Positions 44,235 through 56,193 of a stretch of DNA of 64,000 bases are shown one piece after another (position 1 is the stretch's first letter; each line of letters begins with the position of its first letter). The DNA is from Phyto melanocephala (Eukaryota > Arthropoda > Insecta > Diptera > Rhinophoridae): NCBI GenBank assembly GCA_941918925.1, contig OW799237.1:111384515-111448514 (forward strand). Direction: 5' to 3'. Both the position numbers and the translations under genes were made by a program. A model generated the notes under the pieces. That model ran no database searches and was not told the origin of the DNA. It saw only the letters and a program-made list of their open reading frames with translations.

Positions 44235-45900
44235 GAGAAGATAAGCGACATTTTAATATATTTGAACTCATCTTATTAAGCACTGAACATTAGAAGTTAA
44301 AGTCTCTAAGCAAAATTTTCTTTCGTCTAGTTTTGAATGTTTTTTTTCTATTTCAGTGTAATATTGAATTTAAATTTTGATTTGTTTTGATGCAGATTTA
44401 TATTGTTTTAACATATTCTATTACATTTTAATTGTAATCTGCAATATTGTATTTTTATCGTAAAGGAAAACAAATGTTTTTGCAAATATGTGTTTCATAA
44501 TGAGCGATTAATATTCACACTCTATTTTAAATTGAACGATATTGTAATTTTCTAATACTTGTGCAGCTATTTGGTATATAACACCATACAACTATTAAGG
44601 TTGTTTTAATTGATCAGCTGACCATCAGCTGTTCATTTCTCTCTTCTCTTTACCAATTGTCAAATTTCATATGAAAAGAATATTTCAAACAATTTGCTCC
44701 GAAATCCAATTGCCTTATATAATTGTATCATGTATAAATACTTGCAACCACAGTCAATTTTATTGGTATAAAATTGTTGAGACAACATGTATTTTAAAAA
44801 TATTAAATACTTTGTTCCAATAGATTCCCAATTGATTCAATTTTTATTAACAAAAGATGCATATATTTAATTATAAAAAACTTCCTAAGAAAAAAAGTCA
44901 TAATATAAAATAGTTTAGAAAAAAACTACTCTAGCATTAACCTGGAAAATTTAACAATATGATGTATAAATATTTATGAAAAAATTAACTAAATAAAATT
45001 AAATGTGAAAGAGTTTTTTTTTTTGTCCACCGAACCTACTTTTTTCATCCTAATAATGACATTTACTAATTGAAAGTGTTGATAGGAATTTTTGTGCAAA
45101 TGAAAAAGTAAAACAGAAAAAAAGAAACAACAAAATTAAAATTGCATTAAATTGAATCAAAATGAACTAAATTGAATCGAATTGAATTGAATTGAATAAA
45201 TAAAATGTCCACATCTTAAATGAGTTTAATAAATTGACTATAAAACATGTGAGCAGTCCAGTTGGTTTGATTTATTTGTAAAAAACTCGTAGAAAAAATA
45301 TATTTTTTATATTTATTTTCTTTTTTCTATTAATCAAAATAACACAGTAACAATTTTATTGAACTAATTAAAACAATTGAACGTCTTGTTTGTTGTCTTG
45401 TCTGTTGGCATTTCGTTCTTCGTTGTTTCGCAGCGAACTCTAGAAGCGAATAATTCATTTGTAGCATTCGATTTTAATTGAAATCAAAGCGTTAATTGAC
45501 TCAAAAATTGTTTGTATGTTTGTTTGTTAATGCTTTGCACTTTTTCACAAAATGGCGGATGTGATTTGAGGCAATTATTTTTAAAATAATAAAAACATAA
45601 TAATAGACGATAAATGGTGCTAAACAAAATGGGACGGTGGGTAATAAAAATATTTTTTTTTTCAATAATTTCTTAAAAAAAATTATTTATCGTAAAGAAC
45701 CTAAGTATTTAACGAATTATCTCTTTTGCGACAAATTTCAATCAACAAAGAAATTGTGGATTAATTAATTGGATTAATTGTTGTTTTGAGTTCCATAGGG
45801 AACAATAAGTTCGATTCGAACATAAAACCGAAACATCAAAATTCAAGATACGAAGTAATATTTTTTGGTTTTAAATCTAATATCGACAACAATTGGAATT
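44235..45900. other. AT-rich DNA, nothing recognised
   Basis: Contains a 'gaattgaattgaatt' short repeat near 45170-45200 and long A/T runs. No supported feature. Confidence 0.45.
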
Positions 45901-45919
45901 TCCTGCTGATATCACATTT

Positions 45920-46255
45920 CAGGTGTATTTTTAAGAGCAGAACTTAAAAAATCTTCTACCAAAATCCAATACCGCGGTAACACTACTTCTACCCTTATTT
46001 TCGAAATGTGAAGCTAAATGATATTTCCAAATGTAATGTCACACTATACTGTACACCTAATGTGGTGTGCAATTGGTATTGATTGCCTCTTGGATTTTCA
46101 GAACTGCAGAACCAACAGTTCTACTTATTAACGAAGCCATTCAAATTAATAAGAAGCTTCATCACTTATAATCTGATTTTCAATAAGGTTCCAAGCAAAA
46201 ATTTATTTTGTACCGGTAAGCAGTAAAAAAAATCATGCCGCATTCGAGGGTGCTA
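45920..46255 (-). pseudogene. Tc3-like (DUF4817-type) transposase fragment 5
   Basis: On the minus strand near 46200-46100 the pieces IISDEASYYLNGFVNK and, after a stop, NCWFCSSENPRG align with the family's first catalytic block '(I)FSDEAHF.LNGYVNKQNCRIW..ENPR'. The first catalytic Asp is kept. Nothing of the second or third block is visible, so this is a short fragment. Confidence 0.6.
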
Positions 46256-46419
46256 TAAATGGAAGTCAGAAATTTCTATTAAATATATTTCATTTTTTAC
46301 AAAGTAACTTACTGCAACTTCTCTCGCTTACGAGGATGCAGGAATGTAAGCGAATGATTACCTCTCTTTACTGTTGTTCTTAAAAAAATTATTGAAGACT
46401 GTTATGTTAATGTCATCCC

Positions 46420-46765
46420 AATTGGGTGATGCAATAAACAGAATTATCACATAAAATAGGCATGATTCTACTGCATTTAGGATGCAGAAAAGATACATGA
46501 TTTAAGCGCATCTATTATTATTGCAAATGTGCAAAAAATACACATGATTTCAGCGCATTTTGGATACCTAAATAAACACATAAAAGAGACATGATATTAC
46601 TGCATTCACCATGTGTGAAAATAACAAATAATTAGAGCATCAAATAGCCCTACCAAGTGGGACATCTCATATAAAAATCATGCCTTCCTAAAGCAGGTTG
46701 GGAAAGGACAGTACATTTGTCTCACCCTTACAAACCTGCTTCCGGGTATGCAGTAATTTTTGCTG
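46420..46765 (-). repeat. ACCCAGCAAAA-ended repeat with ~50-bp internal quasi-repeats
   Basis: The right end 'tttttgctgggtt' is the inverted form of the 40877 end. Between 46450 and 46620 four imperfect units carry '.acatgatt...gcatt' words (46461, 46495, 46535, 46590). A stem 'aagcaggtt'/'aacctgctt' lies at about 46704-46741. No coding content. The left end of the element was not found. Confidence 0.5.
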
Positions 46766-47600
46766 GGTTAATTTCATTTCTGACCAACTGTTAAAATTTA
46801 GCTGCAGAATTTAGATTGATTTATTCGATGATCATTCCATTGACATACGAACTATTCCCAGCTAAGCAGAAAGCCTTCTTGTTTGTGTTTCTGGTATTTT
46901 CTTGAATTCTTGCTCTACACGTTTAATGTTTTTTGCAATGCGAAATAAATGTTTTCTACCAGTTCTCGGTAAGTCTTTTACGATGATGACGATAAATTAA
47001 GCAACAACTCATTGCTTCAAAGGTCAAAATTCTGCATGTGATATGAATATGGAATATGTTATTTCTCAAATATTCGACACGGTTTCGTACAGTGGCATAA
47101 ATCTTAGGGAATAAGTATTCAAAGATTCTGCCATATTGATCCGACTGAATTTGAAAGATGGCTCACATTATGTTAATTTGAAGAGCATTGGATATTTATG
47201 GCTTAGAGTAGAGAAAAGCTCACAGAAAAGTTTTATTAAGGTCATCTTTATCATGTAGCTTTATCCCAACTAAACTCACTTGGTCACAATTGATCTATCT
47301 ATCTTTGTTCCCGAACGAGGACACTACATATAGCCACTGCCTCAAAATTTACATCAACGAATGACTTTAGACCCCATGTGGGTATTATTAATGCTGAAAC
47401 GGTAAATTTTCTTATTATGAAGGCATTTTTCGAAAATTGTGTCTCGTTATTATTTGGAAGATATTGAGGTCATCCTTAAAACTCTCCCAAGCTTGTGCAT
47501 AATAATACTTTAAGCCCGTGTATCAGTTGGATCTTTTACAGGTGTAGACCCAATTAAAATTTAGCTTTTGTGTACGTCGCAATTATCTACATAATTATGG
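46766..47600. other. AT-rich DNA, nothing recognised
   Basis: Segments near 46900-47020 have a slightly codon-like texture, but no domain is readable. Confidence 0.35.
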
Positions 47601-47724
47601 CTGGGGGAAAATTACGGCATTCGAACGTGATCGAAATTTTAAAAAAATCTTATTAGATTCTCTATACCTAAAGCCCAGCGAACTCAATCATTCGAATAAA
47701 ACTTCGATGATCTGCCGTTTAATT
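47601..47724. mobile_element. Foldback MITE family FB-ACGG, copy 2
   Basis: Begins CTGGGGGAAAATTACGGCAT, then 'tcgaacgtgatcgaaatttt' and 'agattctctatacctaaagc', as in copy 3. The right arm is shortened and mutated ('cttcgatgatctgccg'). Confidence 0.7.
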
Positions 47725-48428
47725 GACGTATTGCTGATGGTATGCACAATGTTTGTACCAACGGACACTTCAGATAATGTGCTGCAAATAATGTCTATAC
47801 ATACATAAATCAACGATATAAAATAGAAAACACCTATTTTAGAATTTTGTCCATCTTCTGTCTTTCCATCTGTCTTTCTATATTTCTTTGGCTTAAAAAC
47901 TATTGAATGAATATTGATAATATGATACAGAGATAATTTGATACTTAGTTTACTATAGAGGGTACCTTTTATTGCACGATAATATTACATTTCTAACAGA
48001 AAACATAAAATAAAATGGTATTTGAAATGGTTCTTGAAGGTTGGTATGAAATAAATGCCTCAAAATTTAATAGGAGGAATATAAGAGAAATTGTTCAAAT
48101 AAAAAGAAACTATTAATATACATTTACAACGACATCACAATTTATCCTAAAATTGAATATAAAAATATTATTGGGACCAGCAATGCGGCATTAGTTCAAC
48201 TAGTTTCAATAATGATTTTTTCTTAAATGCGACATTTTTCTCACTCTTCAAAACATTTTTGGCTAAATTAGTTTTTTTAAATAAATTACTAATAAATTTA
48301 AATTATAGAAAAAATTATCCATTATTTTCATTTAATAACATTTTTTATAAAAAATTTTTTTCTTTGAAAAAATAAATTAATATTTCTTTATAAAGAATTT
48401 TTTTATCAGAGCTTATTTCAATAAAAAT
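47725..48428. other. AT-rich DNA between two foldback copies
   Basis: No supported feature. The two MITE copies on either side are in the same orientation, about 830 bp apart. Confidence 0.45.
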
Positions 48429-48563
48429 CTGGGGGCAAATTACGGCATTCGAACGTGATCAAAATTTTAAAATTCTGATTAGATTCTCTATACCTAAAGC
48501 ACAGCGAACTCGATCGTTCGAGTAAAATTTCGATCGTGATTGAATACCGTAATTTGGCGCCAG
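48429..48563. mobile_element. Foldback MITE family FB-ACGG, copy 3 (best hairpin)
   Basis: CTGGGGGCAAATTACGGCAT at the left pairs with the right end 'ataccgtaatttggcgccag', and 'gaacgtgatcaaaattt' pairs with 'aaatttcgatcgtgattg'. The central block 'agattctctatacctaaagc' is shared with copy 2. Confidence 0.75.
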
Positions 48564-49705
48564 ATCCATTTTTTATTTTTTATGTCTATTTTTTATAAAT
48601 ATTTTTACAAAAATTTTTTGTTTTCTATAAAATTGTATTTGATATAAATTTTCTATTTTTTTATTATATTTTTTTTTTGTTAAATATATTTTTTTTCTTT
48701 TTTTGAGATCTTTTTAAGGATAAACAAAAACATTTCCATTAATTTAAATTTTGTAGAAAATCTTTGATTTTTTTTTAATAAAATAAATTTTATTGAATTT
48801 TCTATTTATAAGAAAAAATAATTTCTAAAGAAAAAAAAATATTTTTTGTATTTCCCTTTTCTAAAAAAATATATTTTTCTTCAGAAAAAACAATATATTC
48901 CGACCTACTGTTCTGAGGTAATTTTTATTATTTTCCACTTCACTTTAATTATTTATATTTTCAAATTACAGCAAAAAAAAAGAGTAACAAAATGGATAAA
49001 GTTGTTGCTAATTACAAAGCCTTAAGTTATTGTTGCAATTGGCTTCGAGTAGAGCATTTAATTCACATCATTATAAGCCTCACATAAAGATTTCATACTA
49101 ATGCGGACTGAAGTTGAAATAATAAAAAAAACCACATCGGTGGTACAAAAAAAAGCATTTCAAAACAATTAAAAAATTAATGTTCGCACAATTGTTTTTT
49201 TTTTTTTTGTTTTTGTTTTATACCTGGGCAATCATCATCATTATCGCCATCACTACTATATTATCATCAACAAATCATGATCTTATTGCTGCTTGCTAAA
49301 ATGGCTAATAAACGCACAATTATAAATCATTTTAGCTTTTTTTTTTTTTTTTTTGTTTTATTAAATTTTTTCACATTTTTTCTTCATTTTTTGTTTGTTT
49401 TGTTATTGTTGTTGCTGCCTCTATTTACTGGTTGCTGGTACTACAGTTTCAACTTGTACGTACATTCAAATAGATACAACATTCATTAAGCATTTAGCAG
49501 TTATGCTTAAGCTTTTAAACGTAAAAATACAAATACAGTCATATAATGAACATGTATCATGCAACAACTACATACATACATACATGCATACGTTAGAACA
49601 TGACTCTATGCACATTTACAAGCGCTAAGTCCATTCGATTGGTAAATAAATAAAAGTGCTACGTACTATTTCATATTGGTAACAAATAGTTGTTGTGGTA
49701 TGTAG
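48564..49705. other. T-rich DNA, nothing recognised
   Basis: Long poly-T and A/T runs. Open frames across 49277-49628 follow from TTT/GTT composition and are not supported as genes. Confidence 0.5.
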
Positions 49706-49709
49706 CAAA

Positions 49710-49732
49710 ATACGAGGGCTGTTTGAAAAGTA
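49710..49732 (+). repeat. Mariner-type terminal repeat, solitary
   Basis: TA followed by CGAGGGCTGTTTGAAAAGTA resembles a mariner terminal inverted repeat as I recall it. No matching inverted end was found nearby, so it is at most one end of a deleted copy. Confidence 0.4.
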
Positions 49733-50140
49733 ATTTCAATGTTTTAAAATGTTTTATTAAATCATGTAACTGTTTGTTTTTTTTTTTTTTTTGTTAAAAA
49801 TATATATTTTTGAAAACCCATGATCTATATCATATCATAATATCATCCTCTACGGCACAACAATATTTACAATATTATCACCACCACACAGACAAACTTC
49901 TCCTGTACTCTATATTGTAATAAGTATGTACATATTATTTTTTATGTTATATTTTTAATATTTATTCCCAAAACGAAAGTATTTCAATCCATAATGTTGC
50001 ATTTTTTGTATGTAAAATTTTATAAGTCTAGCTAGCACAATATTTACTTCGAGTGGGCGTGGCACTTTTATATTTACTTAATTGTATGTAAATGCATGAA
50101 TTAAAAAAATATTAAAATACTTAATTCTCTATGTGATCTC

Positions 50141-50938
50141 AGTTTTCTACATAGAAAGAAAAGTTAAGTTTTAAATCCTAATTTTAGCCGAAATTCTGCT
50201 TAAAAATTTAAATAAGATTTACTTCTGGTTTTCTTAAAACATGTACAAAATGGGTCTGTTTACCAGAATCAAGTAGAAGACTATTAAAATTGAAATTAAC
50301 TTCTTTAATTAAGTCTTATTTTTCCCAAATTAAAAACAAATTTATATTTTTGATATATTTGCATAGATAAACACACTCTATACAATTTAAAGTATGTTTT
50401 TGTAATTCTCATTTGGTTTATCATACTTTAACTATAGTAATAATGTTAACGACAATAGCGCTGAAGCAGTTTACGAGTTAACTTATGCTATAAACACAAT
50501 CAAGTCCACCGACCATCGACTACAATACAGTAATAAAGATACTGTATTATGCGACGATCAAATCAAGTTACGAATTTTTGAAACAAGCGCTTTTTTTGTT
50601 TAATTCAATCTCGTTTATACTTGAAAGAAAATGGTTTTATGCTTACATTAAGTACGGTTTCGGGCTGAAATCACGCTAAAGGCTTCAGTAGTCTTTACTT
50701 TCTGTTGTCGTTCTGTGACGTGCCGTTCTGTTGTTTAATTTTTGTGGTTACTTCTTCTGTAAAAACTCATCTGCCTTAATTTACAAGGTAATCTTACAAA
50801 AACAAGCTTATTATATTTTTCGTTTATTTTTCTTGTCAAAGTCCATACATAAAAAAAATTTGTAGTGTCAGATTTCATTTACAAGCAAACAGAGTCTCTC
50901 TTAATTTAAGTACGGATTATAAGATTTGTGTTTTGATT
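50141..50938 (+). repeat. Dispersed repeat family R1, copy 2
   Basis: Diverged homologue of 1463-2445, without the MITE. It shares 'attctcatttggtttatcat', 'gcagtttacgagttaactta', 'gatcaaatcaagttacgaat' and the end 'cttaatttaagtacggatta'. GGGCGTGGC words lie on both sides (50053 and 50989), so it may have inserted in a GGGCG-type repeat. Confidence 0.65.
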
Positions 50939-51209
50939 GTAGTAATCGGTTAAGTTAAGGTGCTTGAAAAGAAATATTTATTTTGTGTGGGCGTGGCGCT
51001 TCCTCGTTTTTTTAATATTGTATTGTAACTGTAACTTAATATGATGAAAACTATTAGTGAAAGTTCTGTTAAATTGATACATATATAGAAGTCAGGTTTT
51101 AGTATTAGCGCGTCTAATTTGGCACACATAATTCGCCCATTTATTTTAAGTAAAACTCTTAACCACATATTCCTATAATAATTTTAAATCTAAAACAATA
51201 TATGTCTTA

Positions 51210-51670
51210 GGTAAGACGTAGTTAGGTAAGACGGTAGGCGTTAAAGTGTGTGTGTCAAAGTAATTTTCCCTAATCAATTCTGTTAGAGTTATCCGCTCAT
51301 CTAAAATTTTTATCGATTAAGAAAATTTATAAATTAAAAAATTTCCCTATATTGTAGGTGAGTGTTAAAGTGGACATGTTACAATAATTTTTTGATTTGA
51401 GGCAGGTTAGGCTAGGTAGAACAGGCAGCTGTTGTGCAGCTCACTTGGGTCCATTTTATTGATCCCATTGTTATATCTGAATAGAAAAGTAAGAATAGAA
51501 TAGAAAAGAGAGAAGAGAAGCAGACAACGCCAGAGTCTCTGGCGAAAATCGAACCCGCAACCCCCAACCCCCAACCCCCAAGGTAATATTAAACAGAAAG
51601 CTATATTGAAAAAATTTCATCACCGTACATTTCTATCGGTTTTATGAGGTTTAAAATTTTAATTGGACAA
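51210..51670. repeat. GGGCG-type ~290-bp repeat, about 1.5 units, split by a SINE
   Basis: 'aggcgttaaagtgtgtgtgtca' at 51237 and 'gagtgttaaagtggacatgt' at 51360 echo the marker words of the 11-kb array. After the SINE the unit resumes 'cagaaagctatattgaaaaa' and 'tcggttttatgag', aligned with 'tagaaagctatatgcacc' and 'gtcggttttatgag' at 11605-11660. Confidence 0.6.
51401..51582 (-). mobile_element. tRNA-derived SINE, copy 2, 5'-truncated
   Basis: On the minus strand it carries the B box region 'gcgggttcgattttcgcc', then the body 'caatgggatcaataaaatgg', 'gtgagctgcacaacagctgc' and the tail 'ctagcctaacctgcc'. It is close to 90% like the 32.3-kb copy by eye. The A-box half is missing, and the word GGGGGTT is present three times in tandem at its 5' edge. 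Confidence 0.82.
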
Positions 51671-52850
51671 AAAAACTCTATGCGTAATAAATTGTTGTAA
51701 ATTTTCATTTATAACTCTTTTCGTAATATACGCATTTGAATAATAGCACGGAAAACAAATTTTTTTACTCAAGATATACATCTGTGAATTTTTGTTGGCT
51801 TAATGCCAAAAAAATATTTTTACGTGACCTACTCCTGAATCACATCGTATATATTTTTTTCCTACTGGATCAATAGCAAATATTAATGATGGATGGACAT
51901 AGTTAAGTCGTCCTATAAGTGGTATTATCACAATATATATAATTTATTTGGATTAAACCAAATATTTGAATGCGCTACAAGCGAAATGACAAAATTAATA
52001 TGCCACCACACTATTTGGTTTATGATGGGTAGGCAAATTAAACTAGTTATCTTTCCCATAACATCCTAAATTTTTTTTCAAAGTATGTCAACTTGTAAAA
52101 ATTATAAAAGGACTTTTCTGAACAACCATCGCATTTGCCTATATGCCGTCAAATATGAATGTAGGTACAATATTCTTTTTCTCGTGGCAGACATAACCAT
52201 ACGCAACATATTTCTACACATGTATGAATCCATTTCTGTGGAAATTGCAAAAAAGATAAACATATTATGAATATTTCTTCAACTTCTTTCTACACTTCAA
52301 AAAACTAAAGAAAAACTTTTAACTTCTCTTCTGTGTTGTTCCTTTTCTGCGGGTTTTTTTTTAACCAATTATGGCATTAATTAATTGTTGTTCTTATTGT
52401 TGTTAAGACAACAACAACTGCAAGTACATAAATATTTCTATGGAGTACAAATGCATTAGTAAACACATAAAATATAAATGTTGGCAGTTACTAAATTGCT
52501 GAACGCAAGCAAAAAGGATACAGGCAAGTTAAACTACAGACAAGTTTATTTATTGGAGACTTGTAATCATGATATAACTATAAACATAGTGCAAGTGGTT
52601 CGTTCCTAAGAACAAGTGAAATCATTTTAAAGGTTGATTTTTATTGAATTGACTATCTGCTATAAATATGAGGCAAAAGGCAATATGGCAAAATTCAGAT
52701 AAAATCCCGCTGTTTAGAACTACCCTCAACCGATAACTTGTACAACTTTACATAAAGTTATAGAGTAAAAACTTATTGCCTATCATTTGAAATAATAACT
52801 TATTTTAATTTATATTACATATAGTAAATAAATATACGAAAAACGATATG
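51671..52850. other. AT-rich DNA, nothing recognised
   Basis: No supported feature. Confidence 0.45.
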
Positions 52851-52967
52851 GGGCCGTATTCATAAAAAATATTTTAGGTTTATTGAATGCTTATTTGACA
52901 AATTTCTCTACAACATCTGTCAAATAAGCCTTTAATAAACCTGAAATATTTTTTATGAATACGGCCC
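52851..52967. mobile_element. 117-bp near-palindromic MITE
   Basis: GGGCCGTATTCATAAAAAAT at the left pairs with ATTTTTTATGAATACGGCCC at the right, and pairing goes on through 'taggtttattgaatgcttat'/'aagcctttaataaacct' to 'ttgaca'/'tgtcaa', about 50 bp per arm with few mismatches. The loop is under 20 bases. 'atg' occurs on both flanks, a possible 3-bp duplication. Confidence 0.8.
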
Positions 52968-53117
52968 ATGATCTTTTATTAATACAGGGTGGAATTTTTG
53001 TAATTGTCTTCATTTTATTTTGAGGGATTAATCATCCTCAAAAATCATCTCAAAAATTTACACATATGTATGTCCTTTTCTGAAAAACTATAAAACTGAC
53101 ATAATTTTAAAATATAT

Positions 53118-53714
53118 TTGGGGGATTCACAGTAGTGTCATAAAGTCATATGTCCTATAATAATAGCATGAAAAATTAAGACTATTGTGAACAACCCCTC
53201 ATAATTAAGTGTGCTATTTTGAATTTAAATCAGCTGATGTAAAACAATTATAAAAATAAATATTTTCTTTCATAATGCCAAAAACAAGTAAAAAAAACAA
53301 AATAATAGCCAGTTTGTGCGAAAAGTACATTTTAGATGTTGTAATGGCAAACTCAAGTAAATAAATTACAAATAAATTAAATTTTGTTTGATAAACAAAA
53401 ACAGCAGAGTCCTTAGCCGATCTTATTTGACGCCACCAGTGATTTGTTATCAAAAATTAGCAACTGCGCTCAAATTTGGATGTCGGCCCGATAAAATTAT
53501 ACAATGAACGGCGACAGCTTACGAAAACTGTTGCGGCCTGGCTTAGCCGGCTTTGCCGTTTAGCACAGGTCTCTGCTTATCAAATACGACAGCACAATAA
53601 ACAAAGCGTACAAAGTTCTATTATTATAAGAGACTTTTTGTTTGAAAAGCAACAACAACATTTTTAAGCCATTGTAAAATTTTAGGACAATAAGACACCT
53701 TGTGAATCACCCAA
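53118..53714. mobile_element. DNA transposon remnant with TTGGG.GATTCACA ends
   Basis: The left end TTGGGGGATTCACAGTAGTG and the inverted right end TTGGGTGATTCACAAGGTGT match at 16 of 20 positions, and 'tcctaaaat'/'gtcctataat' match further in. Inside, short frames (for example one beginning MPKTSKKNKIIASLCEKY near 53274) give no recognisable domain. Target duplication is unresolved. Confidence 0.5.
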
Positions 53715-53756
53715 TTATATATTTTTTTCATATATCAATGTATTAAAGCTCCTAGC

Positions 53757-54062
53757 TTTACGTCTAAGCTAGCCATCGATTTGCTCAGACTAGAACAAAA
53801 CGTCGGCAGAGCAACTATCAAAACATGTTCTTTGATATTGAGAAAACGTTTGAAGTGTATTTTATTGCTATTTTTATGTGTCGTCTCTTTCTTTCACATT
53901 CATAATGCCTTTTAATATCAGACATCGCTGTTTGTACAAATGTTCTGACAACGCGGTTTGAACAAGAACAAAACATCGACAACAGCGGCCCACACCAGGC
54001 AAATTCATGAGCGCACAAAAAATTGTTTGTTGTTCAACAAATCGATTGCTGGTGTGAACCGT
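53757..54062. repeat. Imperfect inverted-repeat pair
   Basis: 'gctagccatcgatttgctca' near 53770 and the inverted 'accagcaatcgatttgttga' (from about 54030-54056) match at about 14 of 20 positions. Between them 'agaacaaaac.tcg.ca' occurs twice (53791 and 53965). This may be a degraded MITE. Confidence 0.35.
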
Positions 54063-54736
54063 ACCTAATGAATTTGAAATTATCTGAGATATAAGCACAA
54101 AAATACAAATACTTCGGTGTTTTTCCTTAAATTTACTAACTAAATAATATTTTTTTTTAGATTTTGGACAAAAGAGATGATCGATATGGCCATCAAAATA
54201 TAGAAAATAAAAAAAATGTGAATACAAGATGGCCGCCACCACAAAATGGCGTACAATTAATTTATGTATGGGTCAAATCTAGTAATTTAAAATGCACCCA
54301 CTTCAACCCCTCAATATTGGTATCAAACGAAAGGATCTGGCCAGTAGAATACAGTAAATAACGAAAAAAAAATTAAATCTTAAATGGCGTGCAAAATAAA
54401 ATAGAAGATATATGGGTCAAAAATTTAATTAAGGCTCGGCCCCATCTATCCCCACAATATAGGTATCAAATTAAAGGGCTTGACAAGTAGAATACAGTAA
54501 ACAATGAAAGTGTTTTTCTCAATACCCATCAATATGGGTATCAAATAAAAGAGCTAGACTAGTAGAATACATTTTACTATGCAGAAATTCACAATCAAAA
54601 ATGGCATAGAGCAAAATGACTTCTATCATTAAATCTTAAATCCAAGCGAAGCTGCCATATGATCACTAAACCTACGCACATGACGGTGAAGGGTATTATC
54701 AGATTAGGCACGGCCCAATAAAGCACTCTGACTTGT
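54050..54736 (+). mobile_element. Second INE-like family (INE-2), plus-strand copy
   Basis: It has 'atctgagatataagcacaaa', 'aagatggccgccaccacaaa', 'atggcgtacaattaatttat', 'ttggtatcaaa.gaaagg' and 'agtagaatacagtaaa' (repeated three times with changes). It ends 'gtgaagggtattatcagatt', a hairpin-like 'aggcacggccc' and 'gcactctgacttgtt'. The 3' end parallels the INE-1-like copies (gaagggtat...hairpin...acttgtt), so it is probably a related Helentron-derived family with a different body. No coding content. Confidence 0.65.
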
Positions 54737-54749
54737 TAAAAAAAGTATA

Positions 54750-55975
54750 GTTAAATGATGCTGCCAGTCCTAAATTTGCACCAAACATGCAAGAATGATT
54801 TTGATCGAAAAATCTGCCTTCACTTATTGATGGTCTCTAAGCCACTCAACGAATTCCTTTCACACTGCATAATACTGAGGCGTCTTTTTGTGGCAATTAA
54901 TAGTTGCTAACACGGAGATAAAGATCTTTTGTGCGTTTAATAAGCAATAGAGATGTTTGGAACTCTTGCCTACGAAACCGAATAGATGTTTTTCATCATT
55001 GACATTTTAATGACTTCGTTTTGGATAGGCAGTACTTTAAACATTATTCATTGATTCATTAATTTTAAACTGTGGCCGGCAAACTTTTATTAATTTTAAA
55101 ATATTGGACAATGTCAAATCTATTGGTTATTTTGTGACAGCACTTTGTTTGGAATTGTAGACTTATTTAGAACCAAAATTAAAGGATTGCTGGTTCGATT
55201 CCCCCCCAGGGACTCTTATCAGTTACTTTTCAACGGGCATATGATCTTCGTTATTCCGTTCGTTTAGTAAAATAGAACTTAATTTATAATCATATTTGGT
55301 GAATTCACAGGGTATCGTATGTGTTATTTCGTCATAATATCAAAGTTTTTGTAAATTTTTTATATTAAACAATAATATTCATAATAGGACACCTAGTGCT
55401 TAATAAAGGTTGGTTAAATTTGAAGGGCCGATGTTGACTTTGATTATAAAACACAAATTATTTTGAAAATTATTGTAATTTCTTTTCATAATGATAGTGT
55501 TGGTATGATTCAATTATGAATGGAACAAAATATCGGCTAAATGGCCGCTGCGACCTCCAAATTTTCAATGACAGTGTTGATGTTTAATTGTTGGGCACGA
55601 TAATGAGTCGAGGTTGCCACTCTATCGCGAAAAAAACAGCAATGTTTTCCGTTCAACAAACTGAGAAGGCATTCACAGATGGTTTCACATTTCATACAGA
55701 CCTGTTGTGCTGAAATTTAATTATTTTTCCTAATTCTTTTAATTGTGGAATTGTGAGAATTTGAACGATTATGTTGACCAAAAGAATCACAAAGTGCACG
55801 AAATGCATTTGATTTGAACGCCTATTTCCATAATAAGGCTGAATAACTTCAACGCATTGCTCGATTGTGTATCTTTCCATGGTTCAAGTTGAGTTAGTCT
55901 GAAATTAAGAAATGTCAAATAAAATGCAGAAAAAAAACTTGACGTTTGGGTGTGGTTCACATTCAACATCGGCCC
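54750..55975 (-). pseudogene. Tc3-like (DUF4817-type) transposase relic 6, expanded by insertion
   Basis: At 55692-55880 the minus-strand frame reads MERYTIEQCVEVIQPYYGNR, then RSNQMHFVHF, the family's helix-turn-helix (M.RYT.EQRV.II..YY.NGRS). Near 54800 the antisense of 'ttttgatcgaaaaatctg' gives a degraded first catalytic block. These two parts lie about 1 kb apart where about 350 bp is expected, and a SINE fragment near 55185 lies in between, so other DNA has inserted. The second and third blocks are missing. INE-2 ends at 54736, right next to it. Confidence 0.6.
55175..55225 (+). repeat. SINE B-box fragment
   Basis: 'ggttcgattccccccc' followed by 'agggactct' parallels 'ggttcgattcccgtc' and 'ggagactct' of the SINE at 32314-32510. 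Neither the A-box half nor the tail is recognisable. Confidence 0.5.
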
Positions 55976-56127
55976 TTAAAATTTAACCACTTTTATCGTA
56001 ATAAAATAAATAAACTAAAATATTTTAAAGAAATTTTTTATCAAACATTCAAATTATTTATTTTATATAAAAGAGAAATCCAAAATTTCAAATTATTACT
56101 CTAATTATTTTTAATATTATTATTTTA

Positions 56128-56193
<66 letters not shown>

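Noticed and set aside
49277..49628. Overlapping frames with hydrophobic runs that look like membrane segments
   Set aside because: Produced by T-rich composition (TTT, TTG, GTT runs). No start context or homology.
54164..54361. 65-codon frame with RWPPPQNG
   Set aside because: Inside the INE-2 repeat and not kept open in the other copies.
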